Shown here: positions 1 through 12,600 of the stretch, piece by piece | Layout of the letters: every line of letters starts with the position of its first letter | How positions within the stretch are numbered: position 1 is the stretch's first letter | Assembly (NCBI RefSeq): GCF_041381155.1 | Contig: NC_091140.1 | Location: 20,488,864 to 20,552,863 of the forward strand | Source of the DNA: Argopecten irradians | Taxonomy: Eukaryota > Mollusca > Bivalvia > Pectinida > Pectinidae | Direction: 5' to 3' | Length of the DNA: 64,000 nt | Translations under genes and position numbers: made by a program | The notes under the pieces: generated by a model | Told to the model about the DNA's origin: nothing | What the model saw: only the letters and a program-made list of their open reading frames with translations | Databases searched by the model: none

Positions 1-3000
1 TATTAAGAAATGGCCAAGAAATACCGCCGCAGGAAGACTTCATATAATAAAAGTTTGTTCAAATGGGAGCTATATGCTTACCCTGGGGTCATAGGTCAGC
101 TGGCACAACTATCGCGAGATTTGAGTGGAGCAAAAGTTACTCATTTGACAAACGTTCATTGAAATTATATGACTTGTTAGAATTATTTTTAAAAGAAGTA
201 GATTATCAACGATTACTTTGATGTGGTGACACTCAATTTCTGCCTAAGAAATTTCAAATTGTTTATCACACTTTTCTTAGAAAGGTCAACAAAGTCTTCT
301 ATCGAAAATGAAAGACGTTCACCTTATTCCCAGACACAGGGGTTACCTTGACTAAAATCGTTAATTCAATAATTGTGCATAGCAATAGTCTAATAATCTC
401 TTGGGGCTGTAGCGTTCTGGAATGAAGCAGACAGGTCAATTGTTCAAATTAATTACCTTGGCCATCATACAAGGTCACAGGGGTCAAATTGGGTAAACAC
501 CTTCAAAATTATCGAAGGATTTTTAAATTTCAAGATGGTGTTAAGTCCTCGAATGTTGGTTAACAGAACGGAATTTAGAAGTTGGAAGAAAGATGGACAC
601 TTGTGTTTAGTTTACAGGTGGCAGTTGAGACCAACAACAGCCAAATACCTTTCTTTAATTCTAATGTCGTCTGGGGATTTATTAAAGCGTACATTTTTAT
701 ATAAAAAAGTACAGCAGCACTGACTTTCATTCTAAAATCATGACGAATTCAGCCATATTTAACCAATAGTGGTCGTTGACTCGTTTAAGAAATATTTGTT
801 GTTGCACAAACAACACCATTGAGAAAGCACTACCGTGTGACGGTCAACATCCGGTTTGTATGAATATGAATGTGATGACGTCATCGCTGTAGATAAACTG
901 TCTGTAAATTAGCTAAGCTGAATACAATGAAAATCCCACAACACACCTTCAATGTGGTCGGTGCACATTGTTCGAGTGACAAATATTTTAAAATATATAG
1001 CAAAGATATAAATTTAGATGTCTGCTTGCACTTCCGGCTCGTGACGGTATGTCGTCTTTAAGGTGTGGGTAGCAGACAGTTTACAACAACATGCCAATTC
1101 TCGATATTTCAGAAATACAATGCAATCATTTTCCTGGTCAGTTTTTTGTATACAGTGGTGACCTCTGGCGATCCTGAGTATACGGATTTTAAAACAGGTA
1201 AAATTGTATAACGTGATCGAAACAGTGGCTAGTAATATTTGTTATTTTGTATCGTGCCCTGCTTGCTATCCTCGATACTCCAGGGGTTACTATTACTGAC
1301 GTTAAATCCCTGGAATGTCGAGGATACCTGCTTGTATGTCCACGGGTGTCGTTTGTGTCTGTCCTTGTATCTTGCTTTTCTAATAGATTTTCTGGTATAC
1401 TGCATACTCTGATGCCTTGCTAATGTTACTCTGCTGAAATATATGGGAGCTATATTCCTGAATAAATATTTCGGGCCTATATGACTATACAAGTCATTAC
1501 AATTATCGAGGATTATATACCGTTCGATAAGACTCAATTATAACGATCTCTTTTGCTACATGGACAGGGGGAAAACTGACTGTACCTTTTCTTTATCTGA
1601 TCAATTCATAAACTGATTCCAATGGTGTGTGAAACCTTTGATTACCATTCATATACCAAAACTCATTCAAAAGAGAAGAAAATGACTAGGCCTTTGCATA
1701 ACAGATAAACCATGAATCAATTCTAAATCAATCCCGGTACACAAAGAACAAACCCAGCAACAGCAGCCAAGAACATATATCCTTACTATAAAATGACATT
1801 ATCAGATGGTGCCAGTTTAAAAATGTTTTAATTTGCCTTTTCTTTGTTGTCAGAAGTACATCATGGTTTTTCTTATCGACAATTGCAGTACTGGTGTCAT
1901 TGCCATGTTTCGAGAAGATATCTCACACGTTTAATTGAAATTTTGGCGATGCAATGTCTGGAAATATGTGATGATCGCAGTAGAATTTTGCGTACTTAGC
2001 AAATAATTTGAAGCTAGACTATTATTTCCTTAAGCACTGATATGAAACCCAAGAAATTTGCCTTTGTATAGAAATGGACAAAACCTTGTACGTAACGAAA
2101 ACTGCTGTTTCGTGACATGGAACTTAATTACTTGACTTTAATGCGACATATTTTTTCAATTAATTCAAATTAATCGAGAGGCATGATATCGTAAAGTAAA
2201 TAAACGTAGTTAGGAAACCAGGTGTATCTCGGGGGAGGGGGGATGGGGTTAAAATGCACTTTACGACGGAAATATGGTCGGATAGATAAACAACTTGAAC
2301 GTGGATTCTTTGCATATCCTTGATAAGCTTGCCAAATTTAATATTCCGTGCAACATACGACCGACTCCATATTGGACATGGATATATTAACACTATAATC
2401 AGACAATGCGTCCAAAATGAAAACGTCTTTTACTGTAAACCTACAGTGATAATAAATGTGGCTGTGGCCTGACTCTTGGAGACAGACAGGTGGACTTTTA
2501 AAGGCCTGAAACGAATAATTACTAATTAGGGTATTCCTAACCACGTAAACGAGCTAGATAGAGCGACATTGAGGCGAGGCACCAAAAAAAGAACTGTCTT
2601 CGTTATATTAACAATCAATTAGTACATTTATTCTATCGCTTTCGGCATTCCGTAATCTGGTAAGAATCGTAAAGACAAACACAATAAAACGCTGCAAAAA
2701 ATATGTAATTTGGCTCACATGGGCGTCATTAAATTGAATGTCCAACTCTCAACAAAAACGGAAACAAAACACATTCAAGATGCTGTTCTATTTATTATTA
2801 GATTAGCGACATTATGTGTTAAGTTTGTAAAAGAATATAATCATACATATAGACAAATTTACAGGGATAAGTCCTCCCGTTAAAATTTTACGCCTCATTT
2901 CAACACAAGATGGGTACACGTGTTATTTATACTAATTATTTAATGAATAAAACACTGTTGACACTGTACACATAGAAAATATCATCTTCTTAATAACTGT

Positions 3001-3351
3001 GTGAAACACGCCATTAATCAATTACATACATTATAAGTCGATCATTTTGAAGAAATGTGTTTCGAACCTTGTCACATAGGCTCATGTCATGGGTAGACAA
3101 TATCATGTCAAGTGTTATTTCATAACGTAGATAAATCAATCTAATTAAAACCATGCTTTACATTCCCGCTCCTCTACTAAATATTTATACAAACTCATTC
3201 ATCAATTATCCGTTTTAATTGGTGTGTCGTAAAGACGCAGAAATCACACATTTTACTTTGGTCACTGTTTGATCGTTTTGAGAAGCTGCTGCCTTGAAGT
3301 TGTGTAAGACTAGCGTTACCGTGGTTACAAGTCTATAAAAGATAGCGACAT
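1..3351. other. Non-coding flank
   Basis: Downstream of the membrane-protein gene. Only short open frames occur. An imperfect hairpin around 1270-1330 (TCGATACTCCAGGGG against CCCTGGAATGTCGAGG) resembles a similar motif at 23408-23460, so it is probably a small dispersed repeat. Nothing else is recognised. Confidence 0.5.
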
Positions 3352-3633
3352 CTAGGATGCCTTTGTTTTCCGTTTCCGAGTACTGGAAACTCCATTGCTT
3401 GCAGCTCCTACGACCGGAAGTATGAATTTCCATAGTTTTATCATTATAAAGAATGGAACGGCGACCCAGAAGCCATTTGGAATAACGAAAAGGAAAATGT
3501 GTTCCATGACTGTGTTGTTCTTCCGGTACGTGTCGGAAACAACGTACATAAGGAAGTAGAGCACGGTCTTCCAAAACGTCATCACGGTCACCGTGAAGGC
3601 CAACGGAACAGTATGGCGGCTCTTCCGGTAATG
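3352..3633 (-). CDS. Membrane protein exon 4 (terminal)
   Basis: After a GATTTTGCAG acceptor the exon reads HYRKSRHTVPLAFTVTVMTF and continues through FVIPNGFWVAVPF to a basic tail and a TAG stop at 3354-3352. An ATTAAA poly(A) variant on the minus strand at 3214-3219 is one candidate 3' end; AATAAA at 2791-2796 is another. Confidence 0.9.
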   Translation of the reverse strand, partial: HYRKSRHTVPLAFTVTVMTFWKTVLYFLMYVVSDTYRKNNTVMEHIFLFVIPNGFWVAVPFFIMIKLWKFILPVVGAASNGVSSTRKRKTKAS

Positions 3634-6600
3634 CTGCAAAATCAATGAAAAGCTTTAATGAAATACACTAACGTTTATATTGGGTTGTCGGTATCTTTTT
3701 ATAATTTATAAATATCAACGAAGTTGTCAGCTACTGTTACAATAATTGGGATCAAAATTTACCATAAAATCAGAAAGCATAACTGTAATGTAGTAATAAT
3801 ATACTCAAATATAGGAAAACATGAAAGAAAAAATCGTAAATCTCAATAGGAAAACATGAAAGAAAAAATCGTAAATCTCAAACAAACAAAACAACAGCAA
3901 TATCTACATCAGTAAGACCGACTAACTGGTACTGTGGTATGACGAGATTGGAACTTGACAGACTATTGAATGTATATCACAATTGAGACATTGGACAACA
4001 TTTACGAGAACATAGACATTATCATTTGTTGTCAGTTTTGCTGATTTTTGCATCTCAAGACAAAACCGAATCGAAGGTTACTGATAAAAAGAAACGTTTT
4101 AAAGTGACGACCCAATTACTACAATAAAGTTCCTAAGTCAATACGAATTGATAAGTTATATCGGAGAACCACACGGCCCCCATATCTGTAGTACACCACC
4201 TCGCGCAGATTAGCACGCGAAATAGTTCCGTGGTTATAACAAGAGGTTAATAAACCACGTCTTAAATAGCCAATCAGAATTCAGGATTGTCGAGAGACGT
4301 CAGCCCATCTGACATGTCACTGTATTAATTGCCATTTGACATTGATGAAATCAGAAATAAATACAACATGATGCACTCAAGTCTATTGTTGGTTACCTTA
4401 TCAGCTGGATTTTATTGCTGCGATTTTCAGTTGTCATAACGCGGAGATTTTTATTTACGGATATTTAACATTTTTGTCACCTACAAGGCCATGGGGACAT
4501 TTCAATATCTACAAGTTCTATGTTGTTGTGGATGTTGTTAACTACTACAGTTTGAAATTAATATCCAATACAGAAACACAAAAGGCACATGGGCCTTAAC
4601 GGTCATCTGATTATTGACAAGATACAATAATAAGTAATCAAAGAAAAACGTCTTTGGATGAATACACAAGAATCATATAGACTGAAAATTATTTTGTTTC
4701 ATTTAAAAAAAACAATTAACGTATTGCACAATTGTATACTACGAACTATTCAGTAAAATGTGTTTTGATATATTCGATTACTGTGGCCTTCAAACAAGGT
4801 CAAGGTCATTCATGTTAACTAAGTCGGTAGCCATAATTCATTCTAGCATTATGCCGTCCCAATATCTAGTTTCTAAGCCTTTTTAGTTATTGACAAGAAA
4901 CCGTTAAAAGATTTTAGGATATTTGACCCCCTGTGTTCTTAATGATGGTCAAATTCATTCATTTGAACAAAATTGGTAGTACTTCATCCCAGCATGCTAA
5001 AGGCACAATAAGGTATCTAAGCATGAATGAAAAAGTTTACAGACGGCGTGCGGCGGACAACGGGCGACGACGGACACACCACAGTCCTGACCATTCGGGT
5101 CATATGACCTAAAAAAGGTAAGATTACGCTCTGTCACCATGCCTAAGGTATAAAGCCTCAGTTTGGCTGATGAATGCAAAGGTGGTATACTAGTCCACTA
5201 TATGCCTAATATATAGGCAAAAATAGAATACATGCAAATAAAAAGCTTATTAATATCTAGGAAGGGGTATACGTTTGTGAAACAGTGGCACCAGATAATT
5301 GATTTAGAGCGGATGGTTACCATACCACTGGTCATTTGTTGATCATCAGAGATGTTGAGAGATATGGGGTAGGGGCGATAACTCTCACATTCCGTCAGCA
5401 TAATATTTGATTTCTATACATACCATGATTATGGCTATGATATTGAGCACAACCTCTGCATAATTGAGTCTGAAATTAAGAAACGCACACAGTTAAATAA
5501 CGAAATTTCAATCGATGTTAGTATGGTATGTACGGTGGCTGGGAGCGGACATGAAATAAATAAAATTATTGCGTGGGAACGAAATACTTTTGCGTTCGAA
5601 CGAAATATTATTGCGTGGGAACGAAATATTATTGCGTGGGAACGAAATATTATTGCGTGGGAACGAAATATTATTGCGTTCGAACGAAATAATATTTCGT
5701 TCCCACGCAATAATATTTCGTTCCCACGCAATATTATTGCGTTCGAACGCAATATTATTGCGTGGGAACGAAATATTATTGCGTGGGAACGAAATATTAT
5801 TGCGTGGGAACGAAATGTTATTTCGTGGGAACGAAATAATTATTACGTTCAAACGAAATAATTATTACGTTCAAACGAAATAACTATCAAGCTCATTATC
5901 ATACATGGATGATATTACAGTAATCATGCCACCGTAGTAATATGATATGGCCTACAACGTATGAAACGGCACCTTATCTAAAAAAAATGTTTCCTTATTT
6001 TCAACGATTTAAAGTTTTGTTTATTGTATAATACTTTATATATTCAATGAAATATATATAATTGTATGTATAATTAGAGGTGTTCCTAAAGCCGTGCAAT
6101 ATAACATCTCTTCATATATAGATTGGTGTAAACAAATTATGTAATAATACTTTATATATTCAATGAAATATATATAATTGTATTTATCTTGTACGTACAA
6201 CATAGTATCTTGTACATGTATGAACAACTTAGTATATAAACTTGTACGTACAAGATACTAAGTCGTGCGTACATGATACTACGTTGTACGTCCAAATGTA
6301 CAAGAAAATAATTTGTACGTACAAGATACTGTAATAACATGTACGTACTTGTAAGATATGAAGTTATACGTACAATATAATAACTTGTACATACAATATA
6401 TTAGCTGTACGTACATGATACAACGATGTATGTACAAACGTACAAGATAATATTTTGTGCATACGTACGTACATGATACAACGATGTATGTACAAACGTA
6501 CAAGATAATATTTTGTGCATACGTACGTACATGATACAACATGTACAAACGTACAAGATACTGTACAATATACGTACATGATAATAAGTTGTACGGACAT

Positions 6601-9600
6601 GATAAATAAAATTATGTATTGGTCCTTATACGCTGGCGTAAATAAAAGCAGTCTATGTGCTTTTATATTACTGTATATATAACTTTAATACATCGGGTTA
6701 TTATGTTTCAATATTTCCATTTGAATGTGTGCAATTGTGTTACAAGGAAAGTTGTTTTGTATCAATACTTAGTCAACTAATTTTAAAAAGTAAAACAATG
6801 AATTTACATGACTTTCTCTACAATTTTAATGCAAATCATTGAAGGCAAATACTGAAATAGAACACAAATCCAAATAATACATGCAATAAACTTTAAATTA
6901 ATGGTTTCGAAGAAAAATATACTTTATAAAGTATACCTTATTAAGAAGGTTTACACAAAACCACTTTAAATGACCAATTACAAAGAATATTGATATGAAA
7001 TTGCAGACTGCCACATTTGAAATAGCCAAAGGTAAACCGTTGATATTTCGTTCCCACGCAATAATTATTTCGTTCCCACGAAATAATTATTTCGTTCGAA
7101 CGCAATAATATTTCGTTCCCACGCAATAATATTTCGTTCGAACGCAATAATATTTCGTTCCCACGCAATAATATTTCGTTCGAACGCATTAGTATTTCGT
7201 TCCCACGCAATAATATTTCGTTCCCACGCAATTATATTTCGTTCCCACGCAATAATATTTCGTTCCCACGCAATAATATTTCGTACCCACGCAATAATAT
7301 TTCGTTCCCACGCAATAATTTTATTTATTTCATGTCCGCTCCCAGCCAGCGTATCAAACAGAGTGCGTGTAAGTGTACAAATTAACGATTTATATCTGAA
7401 CCGTGGGTTAATTATGACAATCCATATTTACAAGTACTGAATCGGCAAAAACAAAATCAGTGGGTATTGAGACCAAAGACGTACAAATAAAAAATGTCAC
7501 GTATAATAACAAATGTGACGTAAAACAACACATAACGTACAAACAACAGATGCAACATACAAACAACAGTTTTGCCACACGAACAACATGATTTGGGGTA
7601 GCAAAACAGATTTGGCGTACAAACAACAACTTTGACGTACAAACAACATATATGGCGTGCAAACAACAGGTAAACGTACAAACAACAGATGCGACGTACA
7701 AACAACAGATGTGACGTAATACAACAATTGACGTACAAATAACAGATGACGTCCAATCAACAAAGGAGAAGGTACGTTAAGACTCGAATATGGCCCCAAA
7801 ATTGATTCTCCAGTAAAGAACAACATATTTTGCCATATAACAGTTGAATACATTTGCTAACACATTACATCCCGAAAATATCCCGCATGTGCCAATTATG
7901 CTCACTATGACGTCATCAACATGTAGTTTCCCGCCATTTTTCACAAAAATCCTTGAATCCTTAAAAATGATGAATTTCTAGCAAAATTTGGCGAGAAGAG
8001 GAAAATCATCAATTTGATGACGTCATAGGTGGAGCACATCGTGTACATGGTTATAAAAATTTATGTTTTGATGAATGGCAAGTATGAGAGTATTAATTGA
8101 TGTGAAATTGATGTGGATCAGAGTTGATATTTTTCGGCATGAAAAATTAAGGCCAAATACTGGTCCTATCATATCTACTCCTTTGGCGTACAAACAACAG
8201 ATGTGGCGTAAAAAACATCATGTAAATGTACAAACAACAGATCTGACGTACAAACAACGGATGTGACGTACAAACAACAGATGACGTACAAACAACAGAT
8301 GTGGAGTACAAAAAACAGGTAAACGTACAAACAACAGCTGTGACGTAATACAAGAGATAACGTACAAACAACAGATGTGACGTAATACAACAAATGACGC
8401 TCAATTAACAGATCTGACGTACAAACAACAGATCTGACGTAAAAACAACAGATGATGTACAAATAGCAAATGTGATGTACGCACAACAGATGTGACATAC
8501 AAACAACAGATGTGACGTAAAACAACAAATGACGTACGCACAACAGATGTTACGTAAAACAACAGATGTGAGAACAAACAAACAATAAACGTACAAACAA
8601 CAGGTATGACGTATAAACAACAGATATGACGTACAAACAACAGATGTGGCTTACAAACAACAGATGGCGTTCTTACAACAGATCTGACGTTCAAACAACA
8701 GATGTGACTTAAAACAATAGATTACATACAAACAACAGATGAAGTACAAACAACAGATGTGGCATAAACAACAGTTGTGATGTAAAACAACAGGTTAACG
8801 TACAAACAACAGATGTGGCGTAAAACAACAGATGACGTTCAAACAACATATGTGGCGCACAAACAACAATTGTGACGCACAAATAACTGCTGTTATTTTT
8901 TTCGTATGGATAGTTAAAAGATCTGGTGAAAAAGTAATGAAAAAACTTACAAACTCTGGGCGAATACAAAGTCATCCTTAAGGTCAGGGTATCGCTGATC
9001 GACAGTCACGTAGTATTTATCTAAAACAACCGAATTACTTCACATAGTACTTATCTGGAATAACAGAAATGACCTCAAAGTGAGTAATAATATATAAAAC
9101 ATCAAAAACGTCCTCAAAGTGAGTAATAATACATAAAACATCAGAAATGACCTCAAAGTGAGTAATAATATATAAAACATCAGAAATGACCTCAAAGTGA
9201 GTAATAATATATAAAACATCAGAAATGACCTCAAAGTGAGTAATAATACATAAAACATCAGAAATGACCTCAAAGTGAGTAATAATATATAAAACATCAG
9301 AAATGACCTCAAAGTGAGTAATAATATATAAAAATCAAGTATAATAATACAACAGAAATGACCTCAAAGTGAGTAATAATACATAAAACACAGAAATGAC
9401 CTCAAAGTGAGTAATAAAACATAAAACAACAGAAATGACCTCAAAGTGAGTAATAATACATAAAACATCAGAAATGACCTCAAAGTGAGTAATAATACAT
9501 AAAACAATCAGAAATGAAATGACCTCAAAGTGAGTAATAATACATAAAACATCAGAAATGACCTCAAAGTGAGTAATAATAATAAAACATCAGAAATGAC

Positions 9601-12600
9601 CTCAAAGTGAGTAATAATAATAAAACATCAGAAATGACCTCAAAGTGAGTAATAATAATAAAACATCAGAAATGACCTCAAAGTGAGTAATAATACATAA
9701 AACATCAGAAATGACCTCAAAGTGAGTAATAATACATAAAACATCAGAAATGACCTCAAAGTGAGTAATAATATATAAAACATCAGAAATGACCTCAAAG
9801 TGAGTAATAATACATAAAACATCAGAAATGACCTCAAAGTGAGTAATAATACATAAAACATCAGAAATGACCTCAAAGTGAGTAATAATATATAAAACAT
9901 CAGAAATGACCTCAAAGTGAGTAATAATATATAAAACATCAGAAATGACCTCAAATTGAGTTATAATATATAAAACATCAGAAATGACCTCAAAGTGAGT
10001 AATAATATATAAAACATCAGAAATGACCTCAAAGTGAGTAATAATATATAAAACATCAGAAATGACCTCAAAGTGAGTAATAATATATAAAACATCAGAA
10101 ATGACCTCAAAGTGAGTAATAATATATAAAACATCAGAAATGACCTCAAAGTGAGTAATAATACATAAAACATCAGAAATGACCTCAAAGTGAGTAATAA
10201 TACATAAAACATCAGAAATGACCTCAAAGTGAGTAATAATACATAAAACATCAGAAATGACCTCAAAGTGAGTAATAATACATAAAACATCAGAAATGAC
10301 CTCAAAGTGAGTAATAATACATAAAACATCAGAAATGACCTCAAAGTGAGTAATAATACATAAAACATCAGAAATGACCTCAAAGTGAGTAATAATACAT
10401 AAAACATCAGAAATGTCCTCAAAGTGAGTAATAATACATAAAACATCAGAAATGACCTCAAAGTGAGTAATAATACATAAAACATCAGAAATGACCTCAA
10501 AGTGAGTAATAATACATAAAACATCAGAAATGACCTCAAAGTGAGTAATAATACATAAAACATCAGAAATGACCTCAAAGTGAGTAATAATACATAAAAC
10601 ATCAGAAATGACCTCAAATTGAGTTATAATATATAAAACATCAGAAATGATCTCAGAGTGAGTAATAATACATAAAACATCAGAAATGACCTCAAAGTGA
10701 GTAATAATATATAAAACATCAGAAATGACCTCAAAGTGAGTAATAATATATAAAACAACAGAAATGACCTCAAAGTGAGTAATAATATATAAATACATCA
10801 GAAATATCATAAAAATACCTCAAAGTGAGTAATAATATAAAACATCAGAAATGACCTCATCAAATGATCAAATGAGTAAAATATATAAAACATCAGAAAT
10901 GACCTCAAAGTGAGTAATAATAATAAAACATCAGAAATGACCTCAAAGTGAGTAATAATACATAAAACATCAGAAATGACCTCAAAGTGAGTAATAATAT
11001 ATAAAACATCAGAAATGACCTCAAAGTGAGTAATAATACATAAAACACAGAAATGACCTCAAAGTGAGTAATAATATATAAAACATCAGAAATGACCTCA
11101 AAGTGAGTAATAATACATAAAACATCAGAAATGACCTCAAAGTGAGTAATAATACATAAAACATCAGAAATGACCTCAAAGTGAGTAATAATATATAAAA
11201 CAACAGAAATGACCTCAAAGTGAGTAATAATATATAAAACAACAGAAATGACCTCAAAGTGAGTAATAATATATAAAACAACAGAAATGACCTCAAAGTG
11301 AGTAATAATACATAAAACAACAGAAATGACCTCAAAGTGAGTAATAATACATAAAACAACAGAAATGACCTCAAAGTGAGTAATAATATATAAAACATCA
11401 GAAATGACCTCAAAGTGAGTAATAATATATAAAACAACAGAAATGACCTCAAAGTGAGTAATAATACATAAAACATCAGAAATGACCTCAAAGTGAGTAA
11501 TAATACATAAAAACATCAGAAATGACCTCAAAGTGAGTAATAATACATAAAACATCAGAAATGACCTCAAAGTGAGTAATAATATATAAAACATCAGAAA
11601 TGACCTCAAAGTGAGTAATAATATGTTTTTATACAACAGAAATGACCTCAAAGTGAGTAATAATACATAAAACATCAGAAATGACCTCAAAGTGAGTAAT
11701 AATACATAAAACATCAGAAATGACCTCAAAGTGAGTAATAATACATAAAACATCAGAAATGACCTCAAAGTGAGTAATAATACATAAAACATCAGAAATG
11801 ACCTCAAAGTGAGTAATAATACATAAAACATCAGAAATGACCTCAAAGTGAGTAATAATACATAAAACATCAGAAATGACCTCAAAGTGAGTAATAATAC
11901 ATAAAACAAACAGAAATGACCTCAAAGTGAGTAATAATACATAAAACATCAGAAATGACCTCAAAGTGAGTAATAATATATAAAACATCAGAAATGACCT
12001 CAAAGTGAGTATAATATATAAAACATCAGAAATGACCTCAAAGTGAGTAATAATATATAAAACATCAGAAATGACCTCAAAGTGAGTAATAATACATAAA
12101 TCATCAGAAATGACCTCAAAGTGAGTAATAATACATAAAACATCAGAAATGACCTCAAAGTGAGTAATAATATATAAAACATCAGAAATGACCTCAAAGT
12201 GAGTAATAATATATAAAACATCAGAAATGACCTCAAAGTGAGTAATAATACATAAAACATCAGAAATGACCTCAAAGTGAGTAATAATACATAAAACAAC
12301 AGAAATGACCTCAAAGTGAGTAATAATACATAAAACATCAGAAATGACCTCAAAGTGAGTAATAATACATAAAACATCAGAAATGACCTCAAAGTGAGTA
12401 ATAATACATAAAACATCAGAAATGACCTCAAAGTGAGTAATAATACATAAAACATCAGAAATGACCTCAAAGTGAGTAATAATATATAAAACAACAGAAA
12501 TGACCTCAAAGTGAGTAATAATATATAAAACAACAGAAATGACCTCAAAGTGAGTCATAATATGTTTTTATACAACAGAAATGACCTCAAAGTGAGTCAT

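Larger units (their letters stand above)
5536..7348. mobile_element. Foldback element with long inverted arms of 21-bp repeats
   Basis: The outer 50 bases are perfect inverted repeats (TGGCTGGGAGCGGACATG inward at 5536 and its complement ending at 7348). Inside each end is a tandem array of 21-bp units built on GCGTGGGAACGAAAT (about 15 units at 5570-5883, about 14 at 7040-7318) in opposite overall orientation. Some left-arm units switch orientation at 5685-5740. The 1.15-kb centre has no transposase. I see no clear target-site duplication. The short open frames here are products of the repeats. Confidence 0.85.

Noticed and set aside
5435-5883. Overlapping open frames on both strands with RGNEILL or FPRNNIS repeats
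   Set aside because: The 21-bp units of the foldback element are open in several frames on both strands, which is a periodicity effect.
7408-8975. Cys/Val/Tyr-rich minus-strand open frames
   Set aside because: Produced by the 22-bp repeat; no start context, no conserved domain, and several overlap in different frames.
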